From Solibacillus sp. FSL W7-1436 (GTDB lineage Bacteria; Bacillota; Bacilli; Bacillales_A; Planococcaceae), in assembly GCF_038007305.1 (NCBI RefSeq), contig NZ_JBBOWV010000001.1, forward strand, positions 748,501 to 812,500: a DNA stretch of 64,000 nucleotides, in the 5' to 3' direction. Shown here piece after piece: positions 44,657-52,367 of the stretch. The position numbers were made by a program, and so were the translations under genes. Within the stretch, counting starts at the first letter, position 1. Each line of letters opens with the position of its first letter. A model generated the notes under the pieces. That model was not told where the DNA came from and searched no databases. It saw only the letters and a program-made list of their open reading frames with translations.

Positions 44657-45082
44657 ATGTCAAAAAAACTTGAAAATGCCTTGCTCATTATTTGGGTTGT
44701 ATCGTTGACAGCGACGTTTGGATCATTGTATTTTTCTGAAATACGAGGCTACGAACCATGTACATTATGCTGGTATCAGCGCATTATAATGTACCCTATT
44801 ATGCTGATTTCAACGATTGCCTACATCCAGAAAAATGCGAAAATTGCATTAACAACAGCCGTGTTCTCTACGATCGGAGCGGCAACATCACTTTATCATT
44901 ATAGCCTGCAAAAGCTTGTTTTTATGCAGGATGCAGCACCTGCTTGTGGTCGTGTAGCATGTACCGGTCAGTATATAAACTGGCTAGGCTTCATAACGAT
45001 CCCGTTTTTGGCGCTTACTGCCTTTATTATTATAGCAGGAGTCAGTTTTTATATGTTAAAGGTTTTAAAGGGGGAGAAATAA
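44657..45082 (+). CDS. bdbC: DsbB-type thiol oxidoreductase BdbC
   Basis: The 141-residue membrane protein has four hydrophobic segments and the two DsbB cysteine pairs: PCTLCWYQR (about residues 36-39) and PACGRVACTG (about residues 97-103). It regenerates an extracellular thioredoxin-like oxidase and passes electrons to quinone. The next gene, one base downstream, encodes a membrane-anchored thioredoxin-like protein, its likely partner. Confidence 0.9.
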   Translation: MSKKLENALLIIWVVSLTATFGSLYFSEIRGYEPCTLCWYQRIIMYPIMLISTIAYIQKNAKIALTTAVFSTIGAATSLYHYSLQKLVFMQDAAPACGRVACTGQYINWLGFITIPFLALTAFIIIAGVSFYMLKVLKGEK

Positions 45083-45083
45083 T

Positions 45084-45554
45084 TTGAAAAAGTTAGCGAT
45101 TGTCGGTGCAGTTATTGTCGTATTATTCGCAGCAATTATTGTGCTGACAAACATGAAAAACAATGAAAAACTGGAAAACAATCCGTACGGTACAGACAAC
45201 TTAAAACAATCAACAATCGATTTACTGGACGATGAAAACTATCAAAATATCATTCTACCTGATGCACTGGCAGAGAAAATCGAGTCAGGTGACGGTGTTG
45301 TCGGCTATTTCTTCAGTCCTGAATGTTCTCACTGCCAAAACTACACGCCAAAACTTATGCCGATTGCCGATGAGCTGGATGTTCAAGTTGATCAATTAAA
45401 CATTCTTGAGTATACGGATGAGTGGAATACTTATAATATTCAAGCAACACCAACTCTTATCTATTTCGAGAACGGTGAAGAAGTTGCTCGTTTAGAAGGT
45501 GACGCACCGGATGAAACAACGCGTCAATTCTTTAACGATGTTGTGTTAAAATAA
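45084..45554 (+). CDS. Membrane-anchored thioredoxin-like protein
   Basis: The 156-residue protein has an N-terminal membrane anchor (residues 3-22) and a thioredoxin fold outside the cell. The active site is FFSPECSHCQNYTP (CSHC), and the cis-proline loop is QATPTLIYFENGEEV. A TTG start follows AAAGGGGGAG. With BdbC it probably forms a disulfide-making pair, equivalent in role to BdbC-BdbD or BdbA. Confidence 0.85.
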   Translation: MKKLAIVGAVIVVLFAAIIVLTNMKNNEKLENNPYGTDNLKQSTIDLLDDENYQNIILPDALAEKIESGDGVVGYFFSPECSHCQNYTPKLMPIADELDVQVDQLNILEYTDEWNTYNIQATPTLIYFENGEEVARLEGDAPDETTRQFFNDVVLK

Positions 45555-45559
45555 GACTA

Positions 45560-45600
45560 TATTCAAAATCGTGTTCTTTACGAGCACGATTTTTCATTTG
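45560..45600 (+). terminator. Terminator of the bdbC operon
   Basis: AAAATCGTG-TC and GA-CACGATTTT pair around a short loop, followed by TTCATTT. Confidence 0.7.
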
Positions 45601-45611
45601 GAGGAAAATTA

Positions 45612-46445
45612 ATGTTCACATATATCATTCACGAAAACGGACAAACCGTTGAAGACCTTTTGCGCGAAAAGTGGCGCTTAGGCAAAAAGCTTGTTCATGA
45701 ATTACGTATGGCTAAGGCAGTCACAATCGATGGCGAGCCAGTTATTTGGAAGGAGCCTTTCGAAAAAGGGACGAAAATCGAATTTGCTTTTGATATTCCC
45801 GCTTCGAACTATATTCCAACGGACAGCTGTGATGTAAATATCCGCTATGAAGATGAGCACTGCCTAATTGTTTCAAAACCTAAAGGCATGGCGACACATC
45901 CAAACGAACCAATGGACAACGACACTTGCATGAATCATGTAATGCGTCATATTGTGGACAACGGCGGGCATTATGCAGAGCACGTACACCGTTTGGACCA
46001 AGGAACAAACGGCTTACTGCTTGTTGCAAAGCATCCGATTGCCAAGTCCATTTTTGATCGCATGATTGAGGAAAAAACAATTGTCCGTACGTATGCGGCA
46101 GAAGTACAGGGCAACCTTCGTACAGACAGCGGTACGATCAACGCCGCCATCGGTAAAGACCGTCATCACAATACCCGCCGTGTCGTGTCACCTACTGGCC
46201 AGCACGCGGTTACACATTATGAAGTAGTGAATCGCTATAAAGGGACATGTGTTGTCCATGTTGTACTTGAGACAGGACGTACACATCAGATTCGCGTGCA
46301 TATGGCGCATTTAGGTCACCCGATTGTAGGCGATACAATGTACGGCGCACGTGAAACCGCATCAGGCGATTATGCATTGCATGCCATTCAGCTAGCATTT
46401 ATGCACCCGTTTTTAGACGAGCAGATCATCGTTACAGATAACTAA
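45612..46445 (+). CDS. yhcT: RluA family RNA pseudouridine synthase
   Basis: The 277-residue enzyme has an S4-like N-terminal part (about residues 12-60) and the RluA catalytic motif HRLDQGTNGLLLVAKHP with the conserved Asp near residue 125. RTHQIRVHMAHLGHPIVGD follows. It isomerises uridine to pseudouridine in rRNA or tRNA. Context next to yhcX and bdb genes suggests B. subtilis YhcT; the exact target is unknown. AGGAGG-type site GGAGGAAA precedes the ATG. Confidence 0.88.
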   Translation: MFTYIIHENGQTVEDLLREKWRLGKKLVHELRMAKAVTIDGEPVIWKEPFEKGTKIEFAFDIPASNYIPTDSCDVNIRYEDEHCLIVSKPKGMATHPNEPMDNDTCMNHVMRHIVDNGGHYAEHVHRLDQGTNGLLLVAKHPIAKSIFDRMIEEKTIVRTYAAEVQGNLRTDSGTINAAIGKDRHHNTRRVVSPTGQHAVTHYEVVNRYKGTCVVHVVLETGRTHQIRVHMAHLGHPIVGDTMYGARETASGDYALHAIQLAFMHPFLDEQIIVTDN

Positions 46446-46448
46446 AAA

Positions 46449-46492
46449 AACAGGCGTCCGTAATTGAACTACGGACGCCCTTTTCTTATCTT
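46449..46492. terminator. Terminator between yhcT and the membrane protein gene
   Basis: GGCGTCCGTA and TACGGACGCC form a ten-pair stem, with A and T runs outside. Confidence 0.85.
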
Positions 46493-47034
46493 TTTTCACG
46501 CTCAATATAGGTTACTTCATTCGCTCTCGAAAGTTGATAGATTAAGCTTCTGCCGGTTGAGTGCAATTCTTTTTCTTTAATTATAAACTGATCCCCTGTT
46601 TTTGTTGTAACTGTGATATCTCCCTTGTTACTGCCTACCACATATTCATAAACAACTTCATCGAGTTCATCCCACCGATATTTTTGTTCATCAAATAAAT
46701 AGTGTCGTTCCAACTGTTCCTGGCTAATCAGCAGATAATTTTGAGTCGATAAATAACCAATGCCAATACTCAATATTAAGAGTAATAGACCAATCAAATA
46801 AACTTTCATATTACGCCTGTACGCTAAAAGCCAAAACATCACAATCAGAACAAAACCTGTTAAAAGGACAAGTCTAAAATTAATCGGGTTTGGAATAAAT
46901 GTAGCGGCAGACTTATTGTACAGGAAAAATTCATTCTGAAAAATCGGATGAAAAACCATAATTAAAGGTGCAATAACTACAACCGTTACTGCCGACATCG
47001 CGAAAAACAAACTCGGCGAAAAATTTTTAAACAC
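46486..47034 (-). CDS. Hypothetical four-segment membrane protein
   Basis: The 182-residue protein has three to four hydrophobic segments (residues 8-28, 52-68, 75-92) and a C-terminal soluble part (YLFDEQKYRWDELDEVVYEY, TVTTKTGDQFIIKEKEL) that resembles bacterial PH-like domains. The GTG start follows GGGGGGAG. I do not recognise a named family. Confidence 0.55.
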   Translation of the reverse strand: MFKNFSPSLFFAMSAVTVVVIAPLIMVFHPIFQNEFFLYNKSAATFIPNPINFRLVLLTGFVLIVMFWLLAYRRNMKVYLIGLLLLILSIGIGYLSTQNYLLISQEQLERHYLFDEQKYRWDELDEVVYEYVVGSNKGDITVTTKTGDQFIIKEKELHSTGRSLIYQLSRANEVTYIEREKR

Positions 47035-47064
47035 TGTTCTACTCCCCCCTAAGTAAAAACGATG

Positions 47065-47895
47065 TTAGAAATCAAAATTGAAATTATCCGGATCTTTTCC
47101 GAATCGTTCATTACGATTCAATGTATTTAACTGCTGCATTGTTTCATTAGTTAATTCGAAATGATAGAGCTCACTATTTTCTTTAATGCGTGAAGCTGTA
47201 ACAGATTTCGGAATGATGATGACATCATTTTGTAAATGCCAACGTAAGATGATTTGTGCTGGTGATACATTATATTCATCTGCAATACGAATAATCGTTT
47301 CATCTTTTAAAACATTTCCACGCCCTAGCGGTGACCACGCTGTTACTGCAATCTGCTGCTGATTACAAAATGCGCGAAGCGGCTCCTGTGACAAATACGG
47401 ATGGGCTTCGATCTGGTTGACCATTGGCGCGACATTGCAAGTCGCCATAATTTCTTTTAAATGGTGTTCATGATGGTTGGAGACTCCGGGTACACGAATA
47501 AGCTTCTCATCGTATAAGCGCTCAATTGCGCGGTACGTATCTACATATTTACCCTCGACCGGCCAATGTGTCAGATAAAGATCCACATAATCCATATCAA
47601 GCTTTTTCAATGATGTTTCAAATGCACGCAATGTATTGTCATACCCTTGGTCGCTGTTCCAAACCTTTGTTGTGACAAAGATGTCCTCGCGCGGTACAGA
47701 AGAATGGCGGATTGCTTCCCCTACTTCTTCTTCATTGTAGTAAAGCGCAGCTGTGTCGATTGCACGGTAACCTAAATCAAGCGCTGTTTCAATCGCCTGA
47801 AGTGTTTCATCACGGTCCGTCATTTTATAAACCCCTAAACCTAAATAAGGCATTTCTACGCCATTCGTTAACTTTTTCGTTGATTGCAAATTCAT
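47065..47895 (-). CDS. Aldo/keto reductase (YvgN/YtbE type)
   Basis: The 276-residue protein is an AKR5-type reductase with the catalytic tetrad: Asp in GYRAIDTAALYYNE, Tyr in ALYYNEEEVG, Lys in TTKVWNSD and His in LYLTHWPVEG. NADPH-binding IIIPKSVTASRIKENSEL is at the C-terminus. It reduces aldehydes such as methylglyoxal. The ATG at 47895 is chosen because AAGAGGTG lies before it; an upstream GTG would add three residues. Confidence 0.9.
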   Translation of the reverse strand: MNLQSTKKLTNGVEMPYLGLGVYKMTDRDETLQAIETALDLGYRAIDTAALYYNEEEVGEAIRHSSVPREDIFVTTKVWNSDQGYDNTLRAFETSLKKLDMDYVDLYLTHWPVEGKYVDTYRAIERLYDEKLIRVPGVSNHHEHHLKEIMATCNVAPMVNQIEAHPYLSQEPLRAFCNQQQIAVTAWSPLGRGNVLKDETIIRIADEYNVSPAQIILRWHLQNDVIIIPKSVTASRIKENSELYHFELTNETMQQLNTLNRNERFGKDPDNFNFDF

Positions 47896-48083
47896 ATTTT
47901 TCACCTCTTAGATTTGATTGTCTTTATTATAACATTCTAATTACTTGTCGTTTATTAATTGCTATTATTTGTTAAAATGTACGATATTGTAAATTATTAT
48001 CTAGTATATTACTATTCACAGAATAATCCATCAGCTTCAGGAGTATATATTATAATATATTCTCGTTGAGGAGCTGAAAAACT

Positions 48084-49697
48084 ATGATGGATACACAACT
48101 AGTTTTGACTGGATTTTTAAAGCGTGCACAACGGTACTTCCCGAATAAACAAATTATCTCCCGTACAAGCCCCACAAAAACCCATCGCATTACATTCAAT
48201 GACTATGTAAAAAGAACGCACAAATTAGCGGATGCGCTGACAAAGCTCGGGATGAAACGCGGCACAAAAGTCGGCACATTTGCCTGGAATCATCACCGGC
48301 ACCTGGAAGCGTATTTTGCGATTCCATGCAGCGGTGCGATTTTACACACAATTAACATCCGCCTTGCTCCTGAACATATTGTTTATATTATCAACCATGC
48401 CGAAGATGAAATTTTATTGATTGATAGCGATTTATTCCCGTTAGTCGAGCCTGCGCTTGTCCACCTGAAAACAGTTAAGCATATTATCGTCATGGGTGAG
48501 GAGTTAAGCGCTCCGCAATCCAGTTTCCCGAATGTATACAGCTATGAACAGCTCCTTCAGGAAGCGGATGGCAATTTCGAGTTCCCGACAGATCTGGACG
48601 AAAACCTGCCGGCAGGGATGTGCTATACTTCTGCAACAACGGGTATGCCAAAAGGTGTCGTCTATACACACCGAAGCATCGTGCTTCATAGCCTGGCACT
48701 TGGCCTTGCAGAATCCTTTGCAATTAAAGAAAGTGACACTGCCCTCCCTGTTGTGCCGATGTTCCATGTAAATGCATGGGGCTTCCCATTTGCTGCATTG
48801 AATTTCGGCTCCAATATCGTATTGCCAGGACCGATGATGACACCAAGTTTAATACTCGACTTGGTTGAACAAGAAAAGGTGACAATTACAGCAGGTGTTC
48901 CAACAATTTGGCTTGGCGCACTCGCTGAGCAGGAAAAAAATCCGCGTGACCTTTCTTCTGTCCGTTTAATTATTTCAGGTGGTTCGGCATCACCAAAAGG
49001 ATTAATTCAGGCTTACAATGAAAAACTTGGTGTCCCGTACATCAACGCCTACGGTATGACAGAAACGTCACCGCTTGTAAGTATGTCGTATTTAACAAGC
49101 GATATGAACGACTACACAGAAGATGAACAGTTAAATATCCGTGTTTCACAAGGGTTGACGGTTTCGCTGATTGAAACAGAAGTGGTGAATGAAAATGGCC
49201 CGGTTCCATGGGATGGAAAAACAATGGGTGAGCTGCGTGTCCGCGGTCCTTGGATAGCCTCTGAATACTACAATGATGAACGGACGAATGAGGCATTCCG
49301 GGATGGTTGGCTTTATACAGGTGACATTGCGGTCTATACAAAAGAAGGCTATATCAAGCTTACCGATCGTACGAAAGACCTTATCAAATCCGGCGGGGAA
49401 TGGATTTCTTCCGTTGATCTGGAAAATGCCCTCATGTCACATCCGGCTGTTTTCGAAGCAGCCGTAATCGCGGTTCCGCATCCGAAGTGGCAGGAACGTC
49501 CGTTGGCATGTGTTGTTTTAAAAGAAGGTGCAACGGCATCTAAAGAAGAGCTTATCGAGTCAATCGAACTGGACTTTGCAAAATGGTGGCTTCCGGACGA
49601 TGTCGTATTTTTAAATGAAATTCCAAAAACTTCTGTCGGCAAATTTTTAAAAGCCACACTGCGAGAACAATTAAAAGACTATAAAGTTCAACTTTAA
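48084..49697 (+). CDS. Fatty acyl-CoA ligase (AMP-binding)
   Basis: The 537-residue ligase has the AMP-binding motif CYTSATTGMPKGVVYTHRS (about residues 180-198), INAYGMTETSPL, the YTGDIAVYTKEGYIKLTDRT hinge and KDLIKSGGEWISSVDLE, and the C-terminal catalytic Lys in KTSVGKFLK. It activates a medium- or long-chain fatty acid as acyl-CoA via acyl-AMP. The ATG codons at 48084 and 48087 follow GAGGAG. It is a single gene. Confidence 0.9.
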   Translation: MMDTQLVLTGFLKRAQRYFPNKQIISRTSPTKTHRITFNDYVKRTHKLADALTKLGMKRGTKVGTFAWNHHRHLEAYFAIPCSGAILHTINIRLAPEHIVYIINHAEDEILLIDSDLFPLVEPALVHLKTVKHIIVMGEELSAPQSSFPNVYSYEQLLQEADGNFEFPTDLDENLPAGMCYTSATTGMPKGVVYTHRSIVLHSLALGLAESFAIKESDTALPVVPMFHVNAWGFPFAALNFGSNIVLPGPMMTPSLILDLVEQEKVTITAGVPTIWLGALAEQEKNPRDLSSVRLIISGGSASPKGLIQAYNEKLGVPYINAYGMTETSPLVSMSYLTSDMNDYTEDEQLNIRVSQGLTVSLIETEVVNENGPVPWDGKTMGELRVRGPWIASEYYNDERTNEAFRDGWLYTGDIAVYTKEGYIKLTDRTKDLIKSGGEWISSVDLENALMSHPAVFEAAVIAVPHPKWQERPLACVVLKEGATASKEELIESIELDFAKWWLPDDVVFLNEIPKTSVGKFLKATLREQLKDYKVQL

Positions 49698-49742
49698 CGA
49701 AAGAAAATGTGCACTGAAACGCAAATTCCAGTGCACATTTAT

Positions 49743-49907
49743 TTATTTTTCTTCTTCCTCTTCATCATCAAACTGCTGAGGATCTGAAATACGTTCCGCT
49801 TCTTCCAATTGTCCGCCGTCTCGTAAGTTCTCCATTTGCTTCCCGAGAATTTTCAGCTCATCCATCGTATTCGCCATATTCCCGTTAACGATTTCTTCTC
49901 TTTTCAT
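49743..49907 (-). CDS. Small acidic hypothetical protein
   Basis: A 54-residue frame has a good TTGGAGGG site eight bases before the ATG. The peptide is helical (MANTMDELKILGKQMENLRD) and ends in a run of aspartates and glutamates (DDEEEEEK). It is too short for the usual cut-off but coding is supported by the ribosome site and composition. No function is known. Confidence 0.6.
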   Translation of the reverse strand: MKREEIVNGNMANTMDELKILGKQMENLRDGGQLEEAERISDPQQFDDEEEEEK

Positions 49908-50042
49908 ACACTATCCCTCCAAATTAATTTAGTATTATTTTTTTCCAATTTTGACTGATTTCTGTCATAAATAAAGTATTCATTCAAATAATTTATGCTA
50001 TACTGAAAAAAGAGATAATTAAAACATGAGGAGGATTCTTCC

Positions 50043-50138
50043 ATGAAATTACTTTTAATTCTTGGTGTCAGCATATCATTTTTAGTTGCTATTTTCACTG
50101 CTGGCTATGACAGCAAACCATTCCCAAAAGAAAGATAA
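50043..50138 (+). CDS. Small single-helix membrane peptide
   Basis: A 31-residue frame after GAGGAGG encodes one membrane helix (LLLILGVSISFLVAIFTAG) and a short polar tail ending PFPKER. An extended -10 box TGCTATACT lies about 45 bases upstream and a terminator follows at 50158-50196, so it has its own transcript. Function unknown. Confidence 0.6.
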   Translation: MKLLLILGVSISFLVAIFTAGYDSKPFPKER

Positions 50139-50157
50139 TTCCACTAGCTTTCCAGTA

Positions 50158-50196
50158 AAGGACAATCGTCGAATAGCGATTGTCTTTTTCGTTTGA
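50158..50196 (+). terminator. Terminator of the small membrane peptide gene
   Basis: GGACAATCG and CGATTGTC pair around an eight-base loop, followed by five T residues. Confidence 0.8.
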
Positions 50197-50276
50197 CTTT
50201 TCTTGTTGTATATTTTATATTAGTTACATAAAGTAAGTTGATTATAAAAAATAACCATCAAGGGAGTTCATATATT

Positions 50277-51164
50277 ATGGCTACACATTTTCATAAAAAA
50301 CCTAATCTATACCCAGCTCATGTTCAATTAAAGGTTTCTGACTTAGTACGTTCGATCGAATACTACACAACGATTATCGGCTTTAAAGTATTAAAGCAGA
50401 CAGAAACGGAAGCATACTTAACAGCAGACGGACAAACAGGCCTAGTATCATTAGTCGAAGTACAAAATGCTCAGCCGCTTAAACAAGGCTTTGCAGGTTT
50501 ATACCACTTAGCATTACTATTACCCTCCCGCAAGGACTTAGGAAACATCGTACAGCATTTTGTTAACATGAATATTCGTCTCGGTGCTGCAGACCATGAT
50601 GTTTCAGAAGCGCTTTACTTGAACGATCCGGATGGAAACGGAATCGAAATTTATATCGACCGTCATGAATCGGAATGGACTTGGAATCAGGATGACCAAG
50701 TGCATATGGTGACAGAACAGCTTAATTTCCAGCCTATTTTAGCAGCTGCAGACGGCAATTGGAACGGTCTGCCTGCTGACACTGTTATGGGGCATGTACA
50801 CTTATCCGTAGTAAATCTGGACAAATCGGAACAGTTTTATACAAATGTATTGGATTATAATGTTGTAACACGTTACGGTGCACAGGCACTGTTCGTATCA
50901 ACTGGTAAATACCATCACCATTTCGGTTTAAACACTTGGAACAGCAACAACGGCCATGCTCCGACAAACGATATGGTCGGCTTAAAATCCTTTACGGTCG
51001 TGTTAAAGGATGCACAATATGCTGAAGAAGTAAAACAAAGCCTGACTACTAACGGCTTCATCGTCGATAACTTTGCAGAAGCACCAGCATATGGTGGGAC
51101 TCAATTATTCTCAACAGTCGATCCAAACGGGTTACGCATCGTATTTACATTAGATGGTGAATAG
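50277..51164 (+). CDS. Two-domain VOC protein, CatE-like
   Basis: The protein has 295 residues from the ATG at 50277 (AAGGGAG upstream) and two VOC/glyoxalase domains (about 5-130 and 160-293), like the B. subtilis CatE (YfiE) group of extradiol dioxygenases. In the first domain the metal ligands are complete: His in PAHVQLKV, His in LYHLALLL and Glu in NGIEIYID. In the second domain the His residues (HVHLSV, HHHFGLNTW) are present, but the place of the Glu is taken by LRIVFTL. That pattern is unusual, since the C-terminal domain is catalytic in classical members. Confidence 0.8.
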   Translation: MATHFHKKPNLYPAHVQLKVSDLVRSIEYYTTIIGFKVLKQTETEAYLTADGQTGLVSLVEVQNAQPLKQGFAGLYHLALLLPSRKDLGNIVQHFVNMNIRLGAADHDVSEALYLNDPDGNGIEIYIDRHESEWTWNQDDQVHMVTEQLNFQPILAAADGNWNGLPADTVMGHVHLSVVNLDKSEQFYTNVLDYNVVTRYGAQALFVSTGKYHHHFGLNTWNSNNGHAPTNDMVGLKSFTVVLKDAQYAEEVKQSLTTNGFIVDNFAEAPAYGGTQLFSTVDPNGLRIVFTLDGE

Positions 51165-51183
51165 TATAACTTGATAACCTAAA

Positions 51184-51219
51184 AGCAAGAGCCCGAAAAA
51201 TCTTTCGGGCTCTTTTTGA
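51184..51219 (+). terminator. Terminator of the VOC gene
   Basis: AAGAGCCCGAAA and TTTCGGGCTCTT form a 12-pair stem with T residues. Confidence 0.9.
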
Positions 51220-51276
51220 AACTTTCTTTTTTATCCTACGTATATATAATTAATTATAATTAACGGAGGAATTCAT

Positions 51277-52044
51277 TTGTCACTATTTAATAAAGTTTTA
51301 GCAAGTGTTGGTATAGGAGCTGCAAAAGTTGATACAAAACTGCACAAATCCACATACACATTGAATGAAAATATTTCAGGTGTTGTCGAAATCATCGGGG
51401 GCAGCACAGAACAGCAAATTGATGCAATCTATCTGACACTTCATACAAACTTTATCCGCGAAGTCGATGATAAGAAGATTAAAGATGAAGCGGTGCTGCA
51501 AAAATACAAATTAAATGAGCCATTTACAATTCAGGCAGACGAAAAACGCCAGATTCCATTTTCATTCGCCCTGCCCCCTGTTGTTCCGGTAACGACGGGC
51601 AACTCGCGTGTATGGATTCAGACGGGCTTGGATATTAAAAATGCGGTAGATCCTAAAGATAAAGACTTTATCGAAATTCAGCCGACACGCCTTGCAAATG
51701 GTGTGTTAACAGCCATTCAAAACATGGGTTTCCGGTTGCGTAAAGTAGATAACGAGCAAGCCCCATCTTACTTACGCCGCCAAACACCGATTGTACAGGA
51801 ATTTGAATTTACACCGACAAACAGCACGTATCGCCGGTATCTAGACGAACTTGAAGTTGTCTTTTTACAGCAATCACCAAACTCAGCCGAGATTTTATTG
51901 CAGGTAGACCGACGTGCCCGCGGACTTGGAGGATTTTTATCCGAAGCATTCGATATGGATGAAAGCTTCATCCGCCTCACATTATCCGAACACGACAATA
52001 TCCAGGCAAAGGTTGAGCAAGTGATTAAAACGAAGATGAAATAA
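51277..52044 (+). CDS. spo0M: Sporulation-control protein Spo0M
   Basis: The 255-residue protein matches the Spo0M (SpoOM) family, an arrestin-like fold: MSLFNKVLASVGIGAAKVDT at the start, PFSFALPPVVPVTTGNSRVW in the middle and GLGGFLSEAFDMDESF near the end. Spo0M influences entry into sporulation in B. subtilis. A TTG start follows ACGGAGG. Directly downstream lies the insertion-sequence region; the gene itself is intact. Confidence 0.9.
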   Translation: MSLFNKVLASVGIGAAKVDTKLHKSTYTLNENISGVVEIIGGSTEQQIDAIYLTLHTNFIREVDDKKIKDEAVLQKYKLNEPFTIQADEKRQIPFSFALPPVVPVTTGNSRVWIQTGLDIKNAVDPKDKDFIEIQPTRLANGVLTAIQNMGFRLRKVDNEQAPSYLRRQTPIVQEFEFTPTNSTYRRYLDELEVVFLQQSPNSAEILLQVDRRARGLGGFLSEAFDMDESFIRLTLSEHDNIQAKVEQVIKTKMK

Positions 52045-52080
52045 AACAAGGGGGGTGGGACAAAACCCGCCTCAAAATCA

Positions 52081-52130
52081 AAAGCCGTTCAAATTTTACG
52101 ATGAGTAAAGTTTGAACGGCTTTATTATTA
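52081..52130 (+). terminator. Hairpin terminator after spo0M
   Basis: AAAGCCGTTCAAA (52081-52093) and TTTGAACGGCTTT (52111-52123) form a 13-pair stem with T-rich sequence after it. It lies inside the provisional left inverted repeat. Confidence 0.7.
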
Positions 52131-52139
52131 TGTGTCTAC

Positions 52140-52256
52140 TATGTAGTCGTTGTTCTCCGTTACGGCGGACGCTTTCCTGGGGGCACGGCTCGAGCCTGTA
52201 GTCTCTCCCACGTGCTTGTCCCCTGGGAGTCGCCGCCTTCACTCCGAACAACTAAT
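52140..52256. repeat. Structured intergenic repeat, copy B
   Basis: GGACGCTTTCCTGGGGGCACGGC and GGGAGTCGCCGCC-like ends match copy A at 37194-37345 (shared GGACGCTTTCC, GGGGGCACGGC, GGAGTCGCC). The middle is shorter and different. GTTGTTC and GAACAAC outer arms can pair. Confidence 0.6.
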
Positions 52257-52367
52257 TTTTCTTCTATATCAAGTAAATCTCTGCATAATTTCAGGCATGA
52301 AAAAAGGACATTCTCTGTTAAAATTTAAGTATCCTACAACCAAATTTCAAACGAAAGAAGTGTCCCT

